From contig JAKSRG010000014.1 in assembly GCA_024403735.1 (NCBI GenBank), positions 1-62,997 of the forward strand: DNA of 62,997 nucleotides, read 5' to 3'. The notes under the pieces were generated by a model. That model was not told the origin of the DNA and ran no database searches. It saw nothing but the letters and a program-made list of their open reading frames with translations. The position numbers were made by a program, and so were the translations under genes. Position 1 is the stretch's first letter, and every line of letters begins with the position of its first letter. The DNA comes from Clostridia bacterium. GTDB taxonomy: Bacteria > Bacillota > Clostridia > Saccharofermentanales > Saccharofermentanaceae. Positions 27,422 to 35,940 of the stretch are shown one piece after another.

Positions 27422-28426
27422 TTACTCTAAAAACCTTCTAGTATGTAGTCGATATACATACTCAGTTCCAAATAGCCATCCATACTTAAATCGCTTACTA
27501 GCGGACTCGAAAACAATGTATACAGAATCCTTATAAGCGGTAACACCTTCTGCATTTGGTGGAACATCAAGCTTGTCTATTAAAGCTGAGTCCTCGAAAA
27601 CAAACACAGGAATTCTTTCATCATCCCTAATGACAGTTGAATCAACTGTCTGAACTACTTTACGGAAATCGTAAACATATATAGTAGATTCATCAAATCT
27701 ACTAGAAGCAGATAAATACATTCGTCCAGACTTATCCATACACATACCCTGGATAGAACTACCAATAGACAAAGCCATAATAGGAGTTGTACTTACTCCA
27801 TACTTAGAATCTTTTGAGAATGGATAAGCAAATACCATTGCTGTATTTAGGTTACCTTGTGGAGATAACAAATGATGCTTCTCATCGGTAATAAACTTTG
27901 TTGTGTATTGATATTCACCTATAAACAAACAGTTACCATATACAAAACAGAAAGATGAGTTACTATCAGTCTTAAAAGTACCAGTAATAGTTATTTCGTT
28001 ATTATTTGGATCAAGAAGTTCATCTTTTGAAAGCACGTAACATTTTCGGTTACCACCAGTTACATATACAAAATCACCACGGCAAGCAATACCACCAGAA
28101 TGCCATTTGAACTTCTCATTTTTAGAATTAACAATACTCTTCTCAAATCTATTCTTATTGGAATCTACAACGATAATCTTAGTATATCCTTCAGGATACT
28201 CATAACCACTTATAATGAACGCATCATCAGATTCAACATAATCAATTCCTTGAGGAACAAAATTAGTAAATCTATCCACTACCTTAAAAGCAGGAGAAGC
28301 ATTCAAATAGAAAGATTGAAATGGAAAAAGGAAAGAATAATAGAAAATGAGAACACACAAAAAGAAGACAGCAAATGTCATAATTGCCATATATGTGTAT
28401 TTATTATCAAATCTTCTTTTCCTCAT
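27422..28426 (-). CDS. Membrane-anchored propeller-like protein, unknown
   Basis: 334 residues: basic N-terminus, one hydrophobic anchor (about 13-36, YMAIMTFAVFFLCVLIFYYSF), then an extracellular domain of repeated beta-hairpins, e.g. FVPQGIDYVESDDAFIISGY, HSGGIACRGDFVYVTGG, IQGMCMDKSGRMYLSAS, AEGVTAYKDSVYIVFESA. Each has the 'Q/G-G(I/M/V)...(Y/D)..(F/Y)I/L(S/V)' blade pattern of six- or seven-bladed propellers such as SMP-30 or NHL-like proteins. No catalytic residues were identified. It begins after AAGGTGG and lies between tRNA-Leu (divergent) and glmM. Function unknown. Confidence 0.7.
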   Translation of the reverse strand: MRKRRFDNKYTYMAIMTFAVFFLCVLIFYYSFLFPFQSFYLNASPAFKVVDRFTNFVPQGIDYVESDDAFIISGYEYPEGYTKIIVVDSNKNRFEKSIVNSKNEKFKWHSGGIACRGDFVYVTGGNRKCYVLSKDELLDPNNNEITITGTFKTDSNSSFCFVYGNCLFIGEYQYTTKFITDEKHHLLSPQGNLNTAMVFAYPFSKDSKYGVSTTPIMALSIGSSIQGMCMDKSGRMYLSASSRFDESTIYVYDFRKVVQTVDSTVIRDDERIPVFVFEDSALIDKLDVPPNAEGVTAYKDSVYIVFESASKRFKYGWLFGTEYVYRLHTRRFLE

Positions 28427-28505
28427 ATAATTACCACCTTAAACATTATAAACATAAGATTGTGGTTTTGAGGAAGAAAATAGTAAAAAACTAATAAAAG
28501 ATAGT

Positions 28506-28534
28506 TTGACAAATTCAACACCTATGCTTATAAT
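28506..28534 (+). promoter_or_regulatory. Consensus promoter of tRNA-Leu
   Basis: TTGACA (28506-28511), 17-bp spacer, TATAAT (28529-28534): both boxes perfect; the tRNA starts 17 bp further on. Confidence 0.92.
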
Positions 28535-28551
28535 CTTCAAGTACAACCAAT

Positions 28552-28637
28552 GGGGTTGTGGCGGAATGGCAGACGCAGCAGACTCAAAATCTGCCGACCT
28601 CAAAATCGTGTGGGTTCAAGTCCCACCAGCCCCACCA
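28552..28637 (+). tRNA. tRNA-Leu (CAA)
   Basis: 86 nt with encoded CCA. Acceptor GGGGTTG pairs with CAGCCCC (one G-U). Anticodon stem GCAGA/TCTGC holds the loop CTCAAAA, anticodon CAA, reading UUG. Long variable arm as in class II tRNAs; T arm GTGGG-TTCAAGT-CCCAC. Confidence 0.95.
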
Positions 28638-28642
28638 AAATT

Positions 28643-28671
28643 AAGAACTGCATTTAGCAGTTCTTTTTTTA
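28643..28671 (+). terminator. Terminator of tRNA-Leu
   Basis: 9-bp stem AAGAACTGC / GCAGTTCTT, 5-nt loop, then seven T. Confidence 0.92.
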
Positions 28672-28700
28672 TGCAAAAAATAAGAGACCATTAAGGTCTC
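28672..28700 (-). terminator. Terminator of uppP
   Basis: On the - strand GAGACC / GGTCTC with a 5-nt loop, followed by TTATTTTTTGC. It lies between uppP and the tRNA-Leu terminator. Confidence 0.8.
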
Positions 28701-28710
28701 CTATTCATAA

Positions 28711-29571
28711 TTACTTAAATACAAATCTAAAGAATACAATTACAAGAATTCCGAGAATAATTCTATAGATACCAAATACCTTGAAATCATGTTTACGAAT
28801 GTAACTTAGCAAGAACTTAATAATAACAATTGATACTAAGAATGCAGATACCATTCCAATTCCAAGAAGTAAAAGCTCATTTAGTGTAATAACACCGTTA
28901 TACTTCATAATCTTTAGTAAGCTAGCACCTAACATAACAGGAATTGCCATAAAGAAAGTAAACTTAGCTGCTACTTCTCTACTAATACCAATCATAAGCG
29001 ATCCAACAATAGTAGCTCCTGATCTAGAAGTTCCTGGGAAAACTGCTGCAAGTACCTGGAAGAAACCTATGATAAGTGCGTCAATATAAGATAACTCATC
29101 CATTGTTTTGCACTTAGGCTTTTTGTTCTTAATCAGTATCTCAGTAGCTATGAAAGCAATACCAAAGATTATCAAGGCAATTGCAACGACCATATAATTA
29201 TATAGGTATTCATCTACTAAATCGTCAAATAATAAACCAACGATCACAGCTGGAATACATGCAACAGCTATCTTGAACCACATTATAAACTTATCAACTT
29301 TAACATAGGAAAGTAAACCACCTTTTGTTAAAGGATGTTTATTATCTTTCTTACCAAATGGCCAAATATCTTTCCAGAAGACAATTAGTACAGCAAGTAT
29401 CGCACCAACCTGAATTACGACTAGATATAAGCTAAGAAATTCATCAGTAACATTAAGCTTAACAAGCTCATTAAGCAAAATCATGTGACCTGTTGAGCTA
29501 ATAGGAAGCCATTCAGTAATACCTTCTACAATACCAAAGAGCAACGCAATCAATTTATCAAGTATATTCAT
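28711..29571 (-). CDS. uppP: Undecaprenyl-diphosphate phosphatase
   Basis: Polytopic membrane enzyme of the BacA family that recycles the undecaprenyl carrier for cell-wall synthesis; overproduction gives bacitracin resistance in other bacteria. 286 residues with about eight hydrophobic helices, the first signature EGITEWLPISSTGHM (about 14-28) and the second PGTSRSGATIVGSLM (about 165-179), which hold the catalytic Glu, Ser and Arg residues. ATG at 29571 follows GAGGTT; the frame's TTG at 29583 is ignored. Confidence 0.95.
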   Translation of the reverse strand: MNILDKLIALLFGIVEGITEWLPISSTGHMILLNELVKLNVTDEFLSLYLVVIQVGAILAVLIVFWKDIWPFGKKDNKHPLTKGGLLSYVKVDKFIMWFKIAVACIPAVIVGLLFDDLVDEYLYNYMVVAIALIIFGIAFIATEILIKNKKPKCKTMDELSYIDALIIGFFQVLAAVFPGTSRSGATIVGSLMIGISREVAAKFTFFMAIPVMLGASLLKIMKYNGVITLNELLLLGIGMVSAFLVSIVIIKFLLSYIRKHDFKVFGIYRIILGILVIVFFRFVFK

Positions 29572-29663
29572 AAATAACCTCAAAAATTTAATAGAATAAA
29601 TATACTAATATATCTGTACATAAAAAAGGTTATGAAGCTTAATTTAACATACTTGTAATCATA

Positions 29664-32153
29664 TTACTCAAGCATTGAAGGCTTAAATTCTTTTGCAACG
29701 TTACTATAGAGAATACTGTAAATAATGTTAGCCGTAGCAATTTTAAGTTCATCAACAGATAGTGATCCGTCATTAATCGCTGCCGTAATCTCTTTTCTGT
29801 CATGCTTAGTACCAGGCATAATCATATCGTTACCAACTTTAATTGCAGTCGCATTATTGGCAAGACCATTACCAGTTGAGAACCAGTCTGTCATAACTAC
29901 GCCACTAAATCCCCACTCATTACGAAGAACATCTGTTAAAAGACCCTTTTGGTTAGCAGTATAAGTACCATTGATAAGATTATATGAAGTCATAAGTGAT
30001 TTAGGATCACTTTCAGTTACAGCAATCTCAAATCCCTTGATATAAATCTCACGAAGTGCTCTTTCTGATACAACAGAATTTGAATTATTTCTATTATCTT
30101 CCTGGTTGTTACAAGCAAAATGCTTAATAGTTACATAATTGCCTGAAATTGACTGAACGCCCTTAGTAATACCAGCAGTAACCTTACCAGCCAATAATGG
30201 ATCTTCAGAGAAATACTCAAAGTTTCTGCCGCACAAAGGATTACGATGAATATTAAGTGCTGGTGCAAGCCAATATGTACACATATACTCATCCATTTCC
30301 TCAGATACTGCTCTACCTACTTCATAAAGCAAATCTTCATTCCATGTCTGAGCTAATGAAATAGCTACTGGGAAAGCAGTTGTAAACTGATAGAGAATTG
30401 TATCTCTCTTCTCATTACCATAGTTAAACATCTTAAATAACTTAGGCATTCCTGACATAAAACTAAACAAATCATCATAAAGAAGAATCTTTCCATTCTT
30501 CTTGCGTGCTGATCTCTTAAGTAGTCTTAGACCAGCAGGTCCATCAGCAAGGTTAACGTTAATCAAACCTTTCTTAACGAGACGAGGAGTAGTTCTACCT
30601 ACTGCACCTGGAGTGTAAAGTCCAGATGTGCTTTTGATACCAGAGAAGCCATCACCTACACAAATATCAATCATCTCTTTAACTGATAATGTTTCTAGTA
30701 TCTTATTAACCTTCTCATCTTCAATCTTCTTGAGACCAACATAGTCATATGTAATAGTTTCAAAATCAGAATCTATTATGAACTCCTTATAGTCTGTTTC
30801 ACTGTCCTCAAAAACATTACTATGCTTATAATCACCAACTCTAGAATCTTTAGAAACAATATTTTTGTTCTTTGAGTAGATGATATCTTTATCTAAGCTA
30901 CCAACAAATGATAGTTTAGTGCTTCTTGAAGAATTTCCAATTCTAAACTTATAGCTTCCCTTTTCAACGATGAATGAAGAATCTTCTTCTGAATAAGAAG
31001 CAATATCTCTAATCAAGAAAGTAATACTTAGTACTTCTGAAGTTCCTGGCTTAAGTAAAGATGTTTTCTTAAAAGCTACTAAACGCTGGTATTCCTTAAC
31101 AAGCTTACCTCTAGGGCAAGAGCAATAAATCTGTACAACCTCTTTACCATCATAGTTACCTTCATTCGTAACCTTAACACTCATAGTAAAAGTGCCATTA
31201 CTATAAGAAGCATCAATTGGTTCTATATCAAACTTTGAATAAGATAGTCCAAAACCAAAACAGAACTTAGGATCAACCTTAAACGAATCAAAAAATCTAT
31301 ATCCTACATAAATGTCTTCCTTATAAAGCTCATCATTTCTTTGACCAACATTTACATTACCCTTGAGGTAACTATATTCGTTTGAGAATGGAATATCACT
31401 ATATTCTTTTGCCCATGTATCTGTAAGTTTTCCGGATGGACAAACATTTCCAAGAATAATATCAGCAAAAGCATTACCACCTTCGCATCCCTGCATAGAA
31501 AAATAAATAATAGAATTTACTCCTATGTCATCAGCTACTTTAACATTCATGGATGAACCAGAATTAATAACGAGAACAACATTCTTATATGATGCTACAA
31601 GTTTCTTAAGATGATTTATCTCAATTTCCTGTAAATCAAAATCACCACTAGACAATCTCTTATCTAAACCCTCACCAGCCTGTCTAGATACAACATAGAT
31701 AGCTGTATCAGTATTACTATTCTTAACATCCTCATCGCTAATTTCACGACCGAAAGGAAAATGAATTGGCTGACCCATAATGTTAATGAGATCCTTCATT
31801 TTAAATATATTGAACTTAGTTCTTTCCTTATACTCAGCAAGAACTCCTTCGTAGTCTTTCATAAGATCATTAATCCATGCGTCAGTTGTAACCTTAAAGC
31901 CACGATTAATAAGTCCATCATAAATATTTACACTATATCTTTCGTTTACTTCACCAGAACCAGTACCACCTTTAATAGTTAACTTAGCACCAGCTCCATA
32001 AAGAGCAATATTACCAGCCTTAATTGGCAAAGCATTGTTGTCATTCTTAAGTAAAACAATACCTTCAAATGCAGCATTGTATGCGATATTTCTATTACGC
32101 AATTCTCTTTCAGATACTTTTGTATCAGGAATAGCCTTAGTTAAAGATTTCAT
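29664..32153 (-). CDS. GH3 beta-glucosidase-type enzyme with swapped domain order
   Basis: 829-residue glycoside hydrolase family 3 enzyme, without signal peptide and so probably cytoplasmic, acting on imported beta-linked glucosides or xylosides. The parts normally at the C-terminus come first: AAFEGIVLLKNDNNALPI (about 28-45), the (alpha/beta)6 domain to about 250, and a fibronectin-III-like domain (about 300-395). The catalytic barrel follows (about 480-820): DGPAGLRL, LAPALNIHRNPLCGRNFEYFSEDP, YVTIKHFACNNQE and VMTDWFS with nucleophile Asp756. The same order is known in Butyrivibrio fibrisolvens BglA and some Ruminococcus enzymes. ATG follows AAAGGAGA. No transporter or regulator for sugar lies beside it. 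Confidence 0.93.
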   Translation of the reverse strand: MKSLTKAIPDTKVSERELRNRNIAYNAAFEGIVLLKNDNNALPIKAGNIALYGAGAKLTIKGGTGSGEVNERYSVNIYDGLINRGFKVTTDAWINDLMKDYEGVLAEYKERTKFNIFKMKDLINIMGQPIHFPFGREISDEDVKNSNTDTAIYVVSRQAGEGLDKRLSSGDFDLQEIEINHLKKLVASYKNVVLVINSGSSMNVKVADDIGVNSIIYFSMQGCEGGNAFADIILGNVCPSGKLTDTWAKEYSDIPFSNEYSYLKGNVNVGQRNDELYKEDIYVGYRFFDSFKVDPKFCFGFGLSYSKFDIEPIDASYSNGTFTMSVKVTNEGNYDGKEVVQIYCSCPRGKLVKEYQRLVAFKKTSLLKPGTSEVLSITFLIRDIASYSEEDSSFIVEKGSYKFRIGNSSRSTKLSFVGSLDKDIIYSKNKNIVSKDSRVGDYKHSNVFEDSETDYKEFIIDSDFETITYDYVGLKKIEDEKVNKILETLSVKEMIDICVGDGFSGIKSTSGLYTPGAVGRTTPRLVKKGLINVNLADGPAGLRLLKRSARKKNGKILLYDDLFSFMSGMPKLFKMFNYGNEKRDTILYQFTTAFPVAISLAQTWNEDLLYEVGRAVSEEMDEYMCTYWLAPALNIHRNPLCGRNFEYFSEDPLLAGKVTAGITKGVQSISGNYVTIKHFACNNQEDNRNNSNSVVSERALREIYIKGFEIAVTESDPKSLMTSYNLINGTYTANQKGLLTDVLRNEWGFSGVVMTDWFSTGNGLANNATAIKVGNDMIMPGTKHDRKEITAAINDGSLSVDELKIATANIIYSILYSNVAKEFKPSMLE

Positions 32154-32245
32154 AAGTAAATCTCCTTTGAGTAGTTATAAATCAAGATTACCAAAACTTA
32201 AGATTTGAATATATCAGTATTTGAGGATTTATGTTAATTTAAGCA

Positions 32246-32274
32246 AAAGAAAAACCTCATCTTTCGATGAGGTT
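32246..32274 (-). terminator. Terminator of the tRNA pair
   Basis: On the - strand AACCTCAT / ATGAGGTT around a 6-nt loop, followed by TTTCTTT. It lies 3 bp past the tRNA-Tyr CCA end. Confidence 0.9.
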
Positions 32275-32276
32275 TC

Positions 32277-32361
32277 TGGTGGGAAGAGGTGGATTCGAAC
32301 CACCGAAGTCACTGACGACAGATTTACAGTCTGTTCCCTTTGGCCGCTCGGGAATCTTCCC
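32277..32361 (-). tRNA. tRNA-Tyr (GTA)
   Basis: 85 nt with encoded CCA. Acceptor GGGAAGA / TCTTCCC perfect; anticodon stem ACAGA/TCTGT with anticodon GTA; class II variable arm as expected for bacterial tRNA-Tyr; T arm GGTGG-TTCGAAT-CCACC. Confidence 0.95.
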
Positions 32362-32383
32362 ATTAATTAGTTGTTTAGTTAGT

Positions 32384-32460
32384 TGGTGGGCCTTCAGGGA
32401 CTCGAACCCAAGACCGACCGGTTATGAGCCGGTTGCTCTAACCAACTGAGCTAAAGGCCC
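32384..32460 (-). tRNA. tRNA with CAT anticodon (Met elongator or Ile2)
   Basis: 77 nt with CCA. Acceptor GGGCCTT / AAGGCCC, D arm GCTCAGTTGGTTAGAGC, anticodon stem ACCGG/CCGGT with CAT. The A-T-rich acceptor end and GGCTCATAACC arm resemble Bacillus tRNA-Ile(CAT), whose C34 is changed to lysidine by TilS, at least as much as elongator tRNA-Met. No initiator features (three G-C pairs at the anticodon stem foot) are seen. Confidence 0.85.
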
Positions 32461-32502
32461 TTGTTATTTACTAACTCGGGGCGCTCTCTCAAACGCTTAG
32501 TT

Positions 32503-32531
32503 AGTATATAAATAACTTTGCATTAAGTCAA
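32503..32531 (-). promoter_or_regulatory. Promoter of the CAT tRNA / tRNA-Tyr operon
   Basis: TTGACT (32531-32526), 17-bp spacer, TATACT (32508-32503). The tRNA starts 42 bp downstream after a short leader. Confidence 0.85.
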
Positions 32532-32554
32532 GCACTTTTTCAAAATTTTGTTAA

Positions 32555-34594
32555 TTAATTTTTCAAACGCTTCAAAATATACTTACCACACAAGATCTTA
32601 CTTTTTCCAATATTGAATGTGTAATCCTGGTGTGTCTTAGTTATAGCGTCATTATATTCGCTATAATGCTCAAGCATATACTTAATCTCAGTGGCAACTT
32701 TATCCTTAGTCTCTTCTGGCTTTACTCTTCTACCTACTACATCTCTTAACTTAATATTACGTGGAGTAATACCAATCTTCTCATAATCAGGATTCATCAT
32801 CTTCATTGGAGTATCAATGAACAATACAGGTCTCTTAGTAGTAAAAGCATATTCCCATGCAATATCAGACCAGTCAGTGATCAAGATATCAGCTTCAAGT
32901 ACTGGATTAGTTGCAGAGAAATCAGTAGTAACAGTAATGTTACTTCCTTCATACTCATACTTATCTTTCAAACCTTCAAACAATTCAGGTGCGTGACGAA
33001 CATGCTGTGGATGAGGTCTAAGATTAATCTCATAATTTGTACCCTTTAAGCTTTCAAGAATACCATCAATGCATGTTTCGAAAATATTATCAGGCTGCCA
33101 TGATGGAGCGACAAGAATTCTTGGAATCTCATGATTACTATGAGCTTCAGAATTATACTTCTCGAGCATCTCATCAAGCAATGGATAACCTGTCTCTACC
33201 AAAACCTTCTTTGGTGATCCATATAGAGCCTCAATCGCTCTAATTTCTTCAACATAATCAGGTCCAATACAGAAAATTGTATCAAAGTAATTAAGCGCAC
33301 CCTTACGAAGATTAAGATTAACGCTACCCATAGCATGATTCATATAAATATACTCAACATCCTTACGAACGCGAGATCTCTTGAGCTGATACTTCTCAAT
33401 ATCAGGAGTTGTCAAAAGACAAATGTCAGTATCAAGCTTCATAAACAAAGGAATAAGATACTTATCTGAAGCAACATAATATGGATGAATATTCTTGCGT
33501 TCATCTTTAAAAATATTATCGTTAGGATCAGAAGTTACATAATGAATATCAATATCTGAGTTCTCACAAATATAATCGATTATTCCCTTGAAGTACTTAT
33601 AGAAGCCATTAGCCTCAGAGTAAACCATAAGCTGCATATCTTTAACTTCAAAGAACTTCTTATAATCAGCTTTCTCTCTATGAAGATTAGCCTTCATTTT
33701 CGCATCATGCTTAGCCTTCTCTTCATTCATACGAACGAGATAATCATAATCAACATGCTTCTTAGGTGGAATAATTGCATTTACAATAAGCATTACTGGA
33801 ACGGCAAATAGATTACCAAATATCCAATATAGACCAACACCAGCAGGCACAACAAATGAGAAATATGAAGAGAATGCAACCATAAAGATTGTTGTTGCGA
33901 GCTTATATCCTTTTCCCTGTGTAAGCTGAAGAACATTAATCTTATTCTGCATTACACATAAGAACCATGCGCTAAGACCAGATAATACAGGTATAATTAA
34001 AAGTTCATAGTTACCTTTAAATGATGGAATCATACTAAGATCAAGACCAAGAAAATTAATCTTAAAGGCACTGATTTCTCTAAGATATTCTTCCAAATGA
34101 GTTCCATTATAGTTAAATGGAGAATTTTGAACAGCATTTATAATATCAATCTGAATTCTGCTAGTTGCTTCAGTTATTCCATTATTACTCATATAAACTG
34201 AAGTTAAATCGCTAACAACATCACTACTAAAACCAATGGCGTATGATAAAGGTCTATAGATAACACCCACAAGACCAAGAATAAGAGGAATCTGAATTAA
34301 CAAAGGAACTACACCAAGCATTGGATTGTACTTATGTCTTTTGTATAAGGCAATCTGCTCATCTGTGTACTTATCTTTGTCATCTACATACTTAATCTTA
34401 AGGGCATTCTGCTCAGGCATAAGATTAACCATTTTAATAGAATTCTTCTGTACAAGGAGATTCAATGGAATTAGGAAAACCTTAGTAATCAATGTGAAAA
34501 GAATAATACTTAAGCCATAATTTCCAACGAGATTATAGCAAAAGAGCATAATCTGACCTAAAACAAAAATAATACCATCGCTTATATAGTGCAT
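32555..34594 (-). CDS. YidC-like membrane insertase fused to CDP-glycerol glycerophosphotransferase
   Basis: 679 residues joining two enzymes rarely seen together. Residues 1-~300 are a YidC/Oxa1-type insertase: hydrophobic helix NLVGNYGLSIILFTLITKVFLIPLNLLVQ (Lys where Bacillus YidC has its groove Arg), the cytoplasmic QKNSIKMVNLMPEQNALKIKY hairpin, PLLIQIPLILGLVGVIYRPL, two later helices and a basic stretch. Residues ~318-679 match TagB/TagF-type transferases: YVTSDPND, CLLTTPDIEKYQLKRS, YMNHAMGS, APSWQPDN, LRPHPQ, and ITDWSDIAWEYAF. The frame runs on to 34963 but overlaps asd; ATG at 34594 follows GAGGG and own promoter. The transferase likely moves glycerol-phosphate or another polyol-phosphate to a wall polymer; substrate unknown. 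No standalone yidC is present here. Confidence 0.88.
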   Translation of the reverse strand: MHYISDGIIFVLGQIMLFCYNLVGNYGLSIILFTLITKVFLIPLNLLVQKNSIKMVNLMPEQNALKIKYVDDKDKYTDEQIALYKRHKYNPMLGVVPLLIQIPLILGLVGVIYRPLSYAIGFSSDVVSDLTSVYMSNNGITEATSRIQIDIINAVQNSPFNYNGTHLEEYLREISAFKINFLGLDLSMIPSFKGNYELLIIPVLSGLSAWFLCVMQNKINVLQLTQGKGYKLATTIFMVAFSSYFSFVVPAGVGLYWIFGNLFAVPVMLIVNAIIPPKKHVDYDYLVRMNEEKAKHDAKMKANLHREKADYKKFFEVKDMQLMVYSEANGFYKYFKGIIDYICENSDIDIHYVTSDPNDNIFKDERKNIHPYYVASDKYLIPLFMKLDTDICLLTTPDIEKYQLKRSRVRKDVEYIYMNHAMGSVNLNLRKGALNYFDTIFCIGPDYVEEIRAIEALYGSPKKVLVETGYPLLDEMLEKYNSEAHSNHEIPRILVAPSWQPDNIFETCIDGILESLKGTNYEINLRPHPQHVRHAPELFEGLKDKYEYEGSNITVTTDFSATNPVLEADILITDWSDIAWEYAFTTKRPVLFIDTPMKMMNPDYEKIGITPRNIKLRDVVGRRVKPEETKDKVATEIKYMLEHYSEYNDAITKTHQDYTFNIGKSKILCGKYILKRLKN

Positions 34595-34613
34595 ATAACC
34601 CTCAAAACAATCA

Positions 34614-34641
34614 TTAATATCAAGTAAATAATTTATCACAA
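34614..34641 (-). promoter_or_regulatory. Promoter of the YidC-transferase fusion gene
   Basis: TTGTGA (34641-34636), 16-bp spacer, TATTAA (34619-34614). The -35 box abuts the T-run of the asd terminator. Confidence 0.5.
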
Positions 34642-34675
34642 AAAAATAACTACTGCCATATAAATGACAGTAGTT
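34641..34675 (-). terminator. Terminator after asd
   Basis: On the - strand AACTACTG-CAT pairs with ATG-CAGTAGTT around a 4-nt loop, followed by ATTTTTTTG. Confidence 0.9.
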
Positions 34676-34697
34676 AAACAAATAATACTTAATAATA

Positions 34698-35786
34698 TTA
34701 CTGCTTAGGTTTGATATAACCCTTAGCTGTGAGAAGTTCTGCTGAAAGAACACCGCCACCTGCAGCACCGCGAAGTGTATTGTGTGAAAGACATGTAAAC
34801 TTGTAATCGAAGATATTATCTTCACGAAGTCTACCAATTGAAACACCCATACCATTCTCATAATAAGCATCAAGCTTAGGCTGTGGACGATTATCCTCAT
34901 CAATGTACTGGAGGAACTGCTTTGGAGCTGATGGGAGATTAAGCTTCTGAGCCTCACCTGCAAACTCAGCCCAAGCCTTCTTCATTTCTTCCATTGAAGG
35001 CTTCTTATCAAATGATACAGAAACAGCAGCTGTATGACCTTCCTGTACAGCAACTCTGTAACACTGAGCTGAAATAACTGGAGCAGCAGCAGATTCAATG
35101 TGATCACCGTTAACCTTACCCCAAACCTTAAGTGGCTCCTTCTCAGACTTCTCTTCTTCACCACCGATATAAGGGATCATGTTACCAACCATCTCTGGCC
35201 AATCCTGGAATGTCTTACCAGCACCTGAAATAGCCTGATATGTGCAAACAGAAATCTGCTTAATACCATAACCAAGAAGTGGTGTTAATGCAGGAACATA
35301 AGACTGAATTGAGCAGTTAGGCTTAACAGCAATAAAACCATTTGTTGTGCCAAGTCTCTTCTTCTGAGCTTCGATAACTTCAGCATGAGCGCCGTTAATC
35401 TCAGGAATGATCATTGGAACATCTGGTGTCCATCTATGAGCAGAGTTGTTAGAGATAACTGGTGTCTCTGTCTTAGCAATCTTCTCTTCGAGAGCTCTAA
35501 TTTCATCCTTCTTCATATCTACAGCACAGAAAACAAAATCAACTTCCTTACAGAAATCTTCAATCTTATCTGTACCCCATACAATCATTTTCTTAACATA
35601 TTCAGGCATTTCAGCATCAATCTTCCAACGACCATCAACAGCCTCTTCATATGTCTTACCTGCTGATCTAGGTGAAGCACAAACTGCTACACACTCAAAC
35701 CAAGGGTGATTATTAAGTAAAGAAATAAATCTCTGGCCTACATAACCTGTTGCACCAATTACGCCAGCTTTTAACTTTTTATCCAT
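34698..35786 (-). CDS. asd: Aspartate-semialdehyde dehydrogenase
   Basis: Reduces aspartyl-phosphate to aspartate semialdehyde, feeding lysine/diaminopimelate, threonine and methionine. Start 35786 (MDKKLKAGVIGATGYVGQRF) follows AAAGAGG; the open frame reaches 35876. In 362 residues: NADP loop GATGYVGQRF (residues 9-18), SNNSAHRW, catalytic Cys in VKPNCSIQSY, and HTAAVSVSF. It resembles the archaeal/yeast branch of the family (TIGR00978-like) more than the E. coli form, which is common in Clostridia. Confidence 0.95.
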   Translation of the reverse strand: MDKKLKAGVIGATGYVGQRFISLLNNHPWFECVAVCASPRSAGKTYEEAVDGRWKIDAEMPEYVKKMIVWGTDKIEDFCKEVDFVFCAVDMKKDEIRALEEKIAKTETPVISNNSAHRWTPDVPMIIPEINGAHAEVIEAQKKRLGTTNGFIAVKPNCSIQSYVPALTPLLGYGIKQISVCTYQAISGAGKTFQDWPEMVGNMIPYIGGEEEKSEKEPLKVWGKVNGDHIESAAAPVISAQCYRVAVQEGHTAAVSVSFDKKPSMEEMKKAWAEFAGEAQKLNLPSAPKQFLQYIDEDNRPQPKLDAYYENGMGVSIGRLREDNIFDYKFTCLSHNTLRGAAGGGVLSAELLTAKGYIKPKQ

Positions 35787-35803
35787 TGTTTTTCCTCTTT
35801 CCT

Positions 35804-35822
35804 TGTCCGCGTACGGTGGACA
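35804..35822 (-). promoter_or_regulatory. Small hairpin in the asd leader
   Basis: TGTCC / GGACA arms around ACCGTACGC, 18 bp before the asd ATG and directly next to its ribosome site. Function unclear. Confidence 0.4.
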
Positions 35823-35841
35823 TTTGTTTTTCATACGTGAT

Positions 35842-35870
35842 ATATTAGCATAACGTTTTTCCATAAACAA
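35842..35870 (-). promoter_or_regulatory. Likely asd promoter
   Basis: TTGTTT (35870-35865), 17-bp spacer, TAATAT (35847-35842) on the - strand, in the divergent gap shared with the recombinase gene. Confidence 0.55.
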
Positions 35871-35940
35871 GCACATTTTACAAAAATATTATCTTATTAT
35901 TATGTTAAAATGTAGTCAGTATTAACAAAGGATGTTTACG

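Noticed and set aside
32267..32449. 60-codon open frame across two tRNAs
   Set aside because: It lies on the strand opposite to tRNA-Tyr and the CAT tRNA and arises from their sequence.
34595..34963. N-terminal extension of the YidC fusion frame
   Set aside because: It overlaps the 3' end of asd in another frame, crosses the asd terminator, and lacks any ribosome site; the promoter and GAGGG lie after it.
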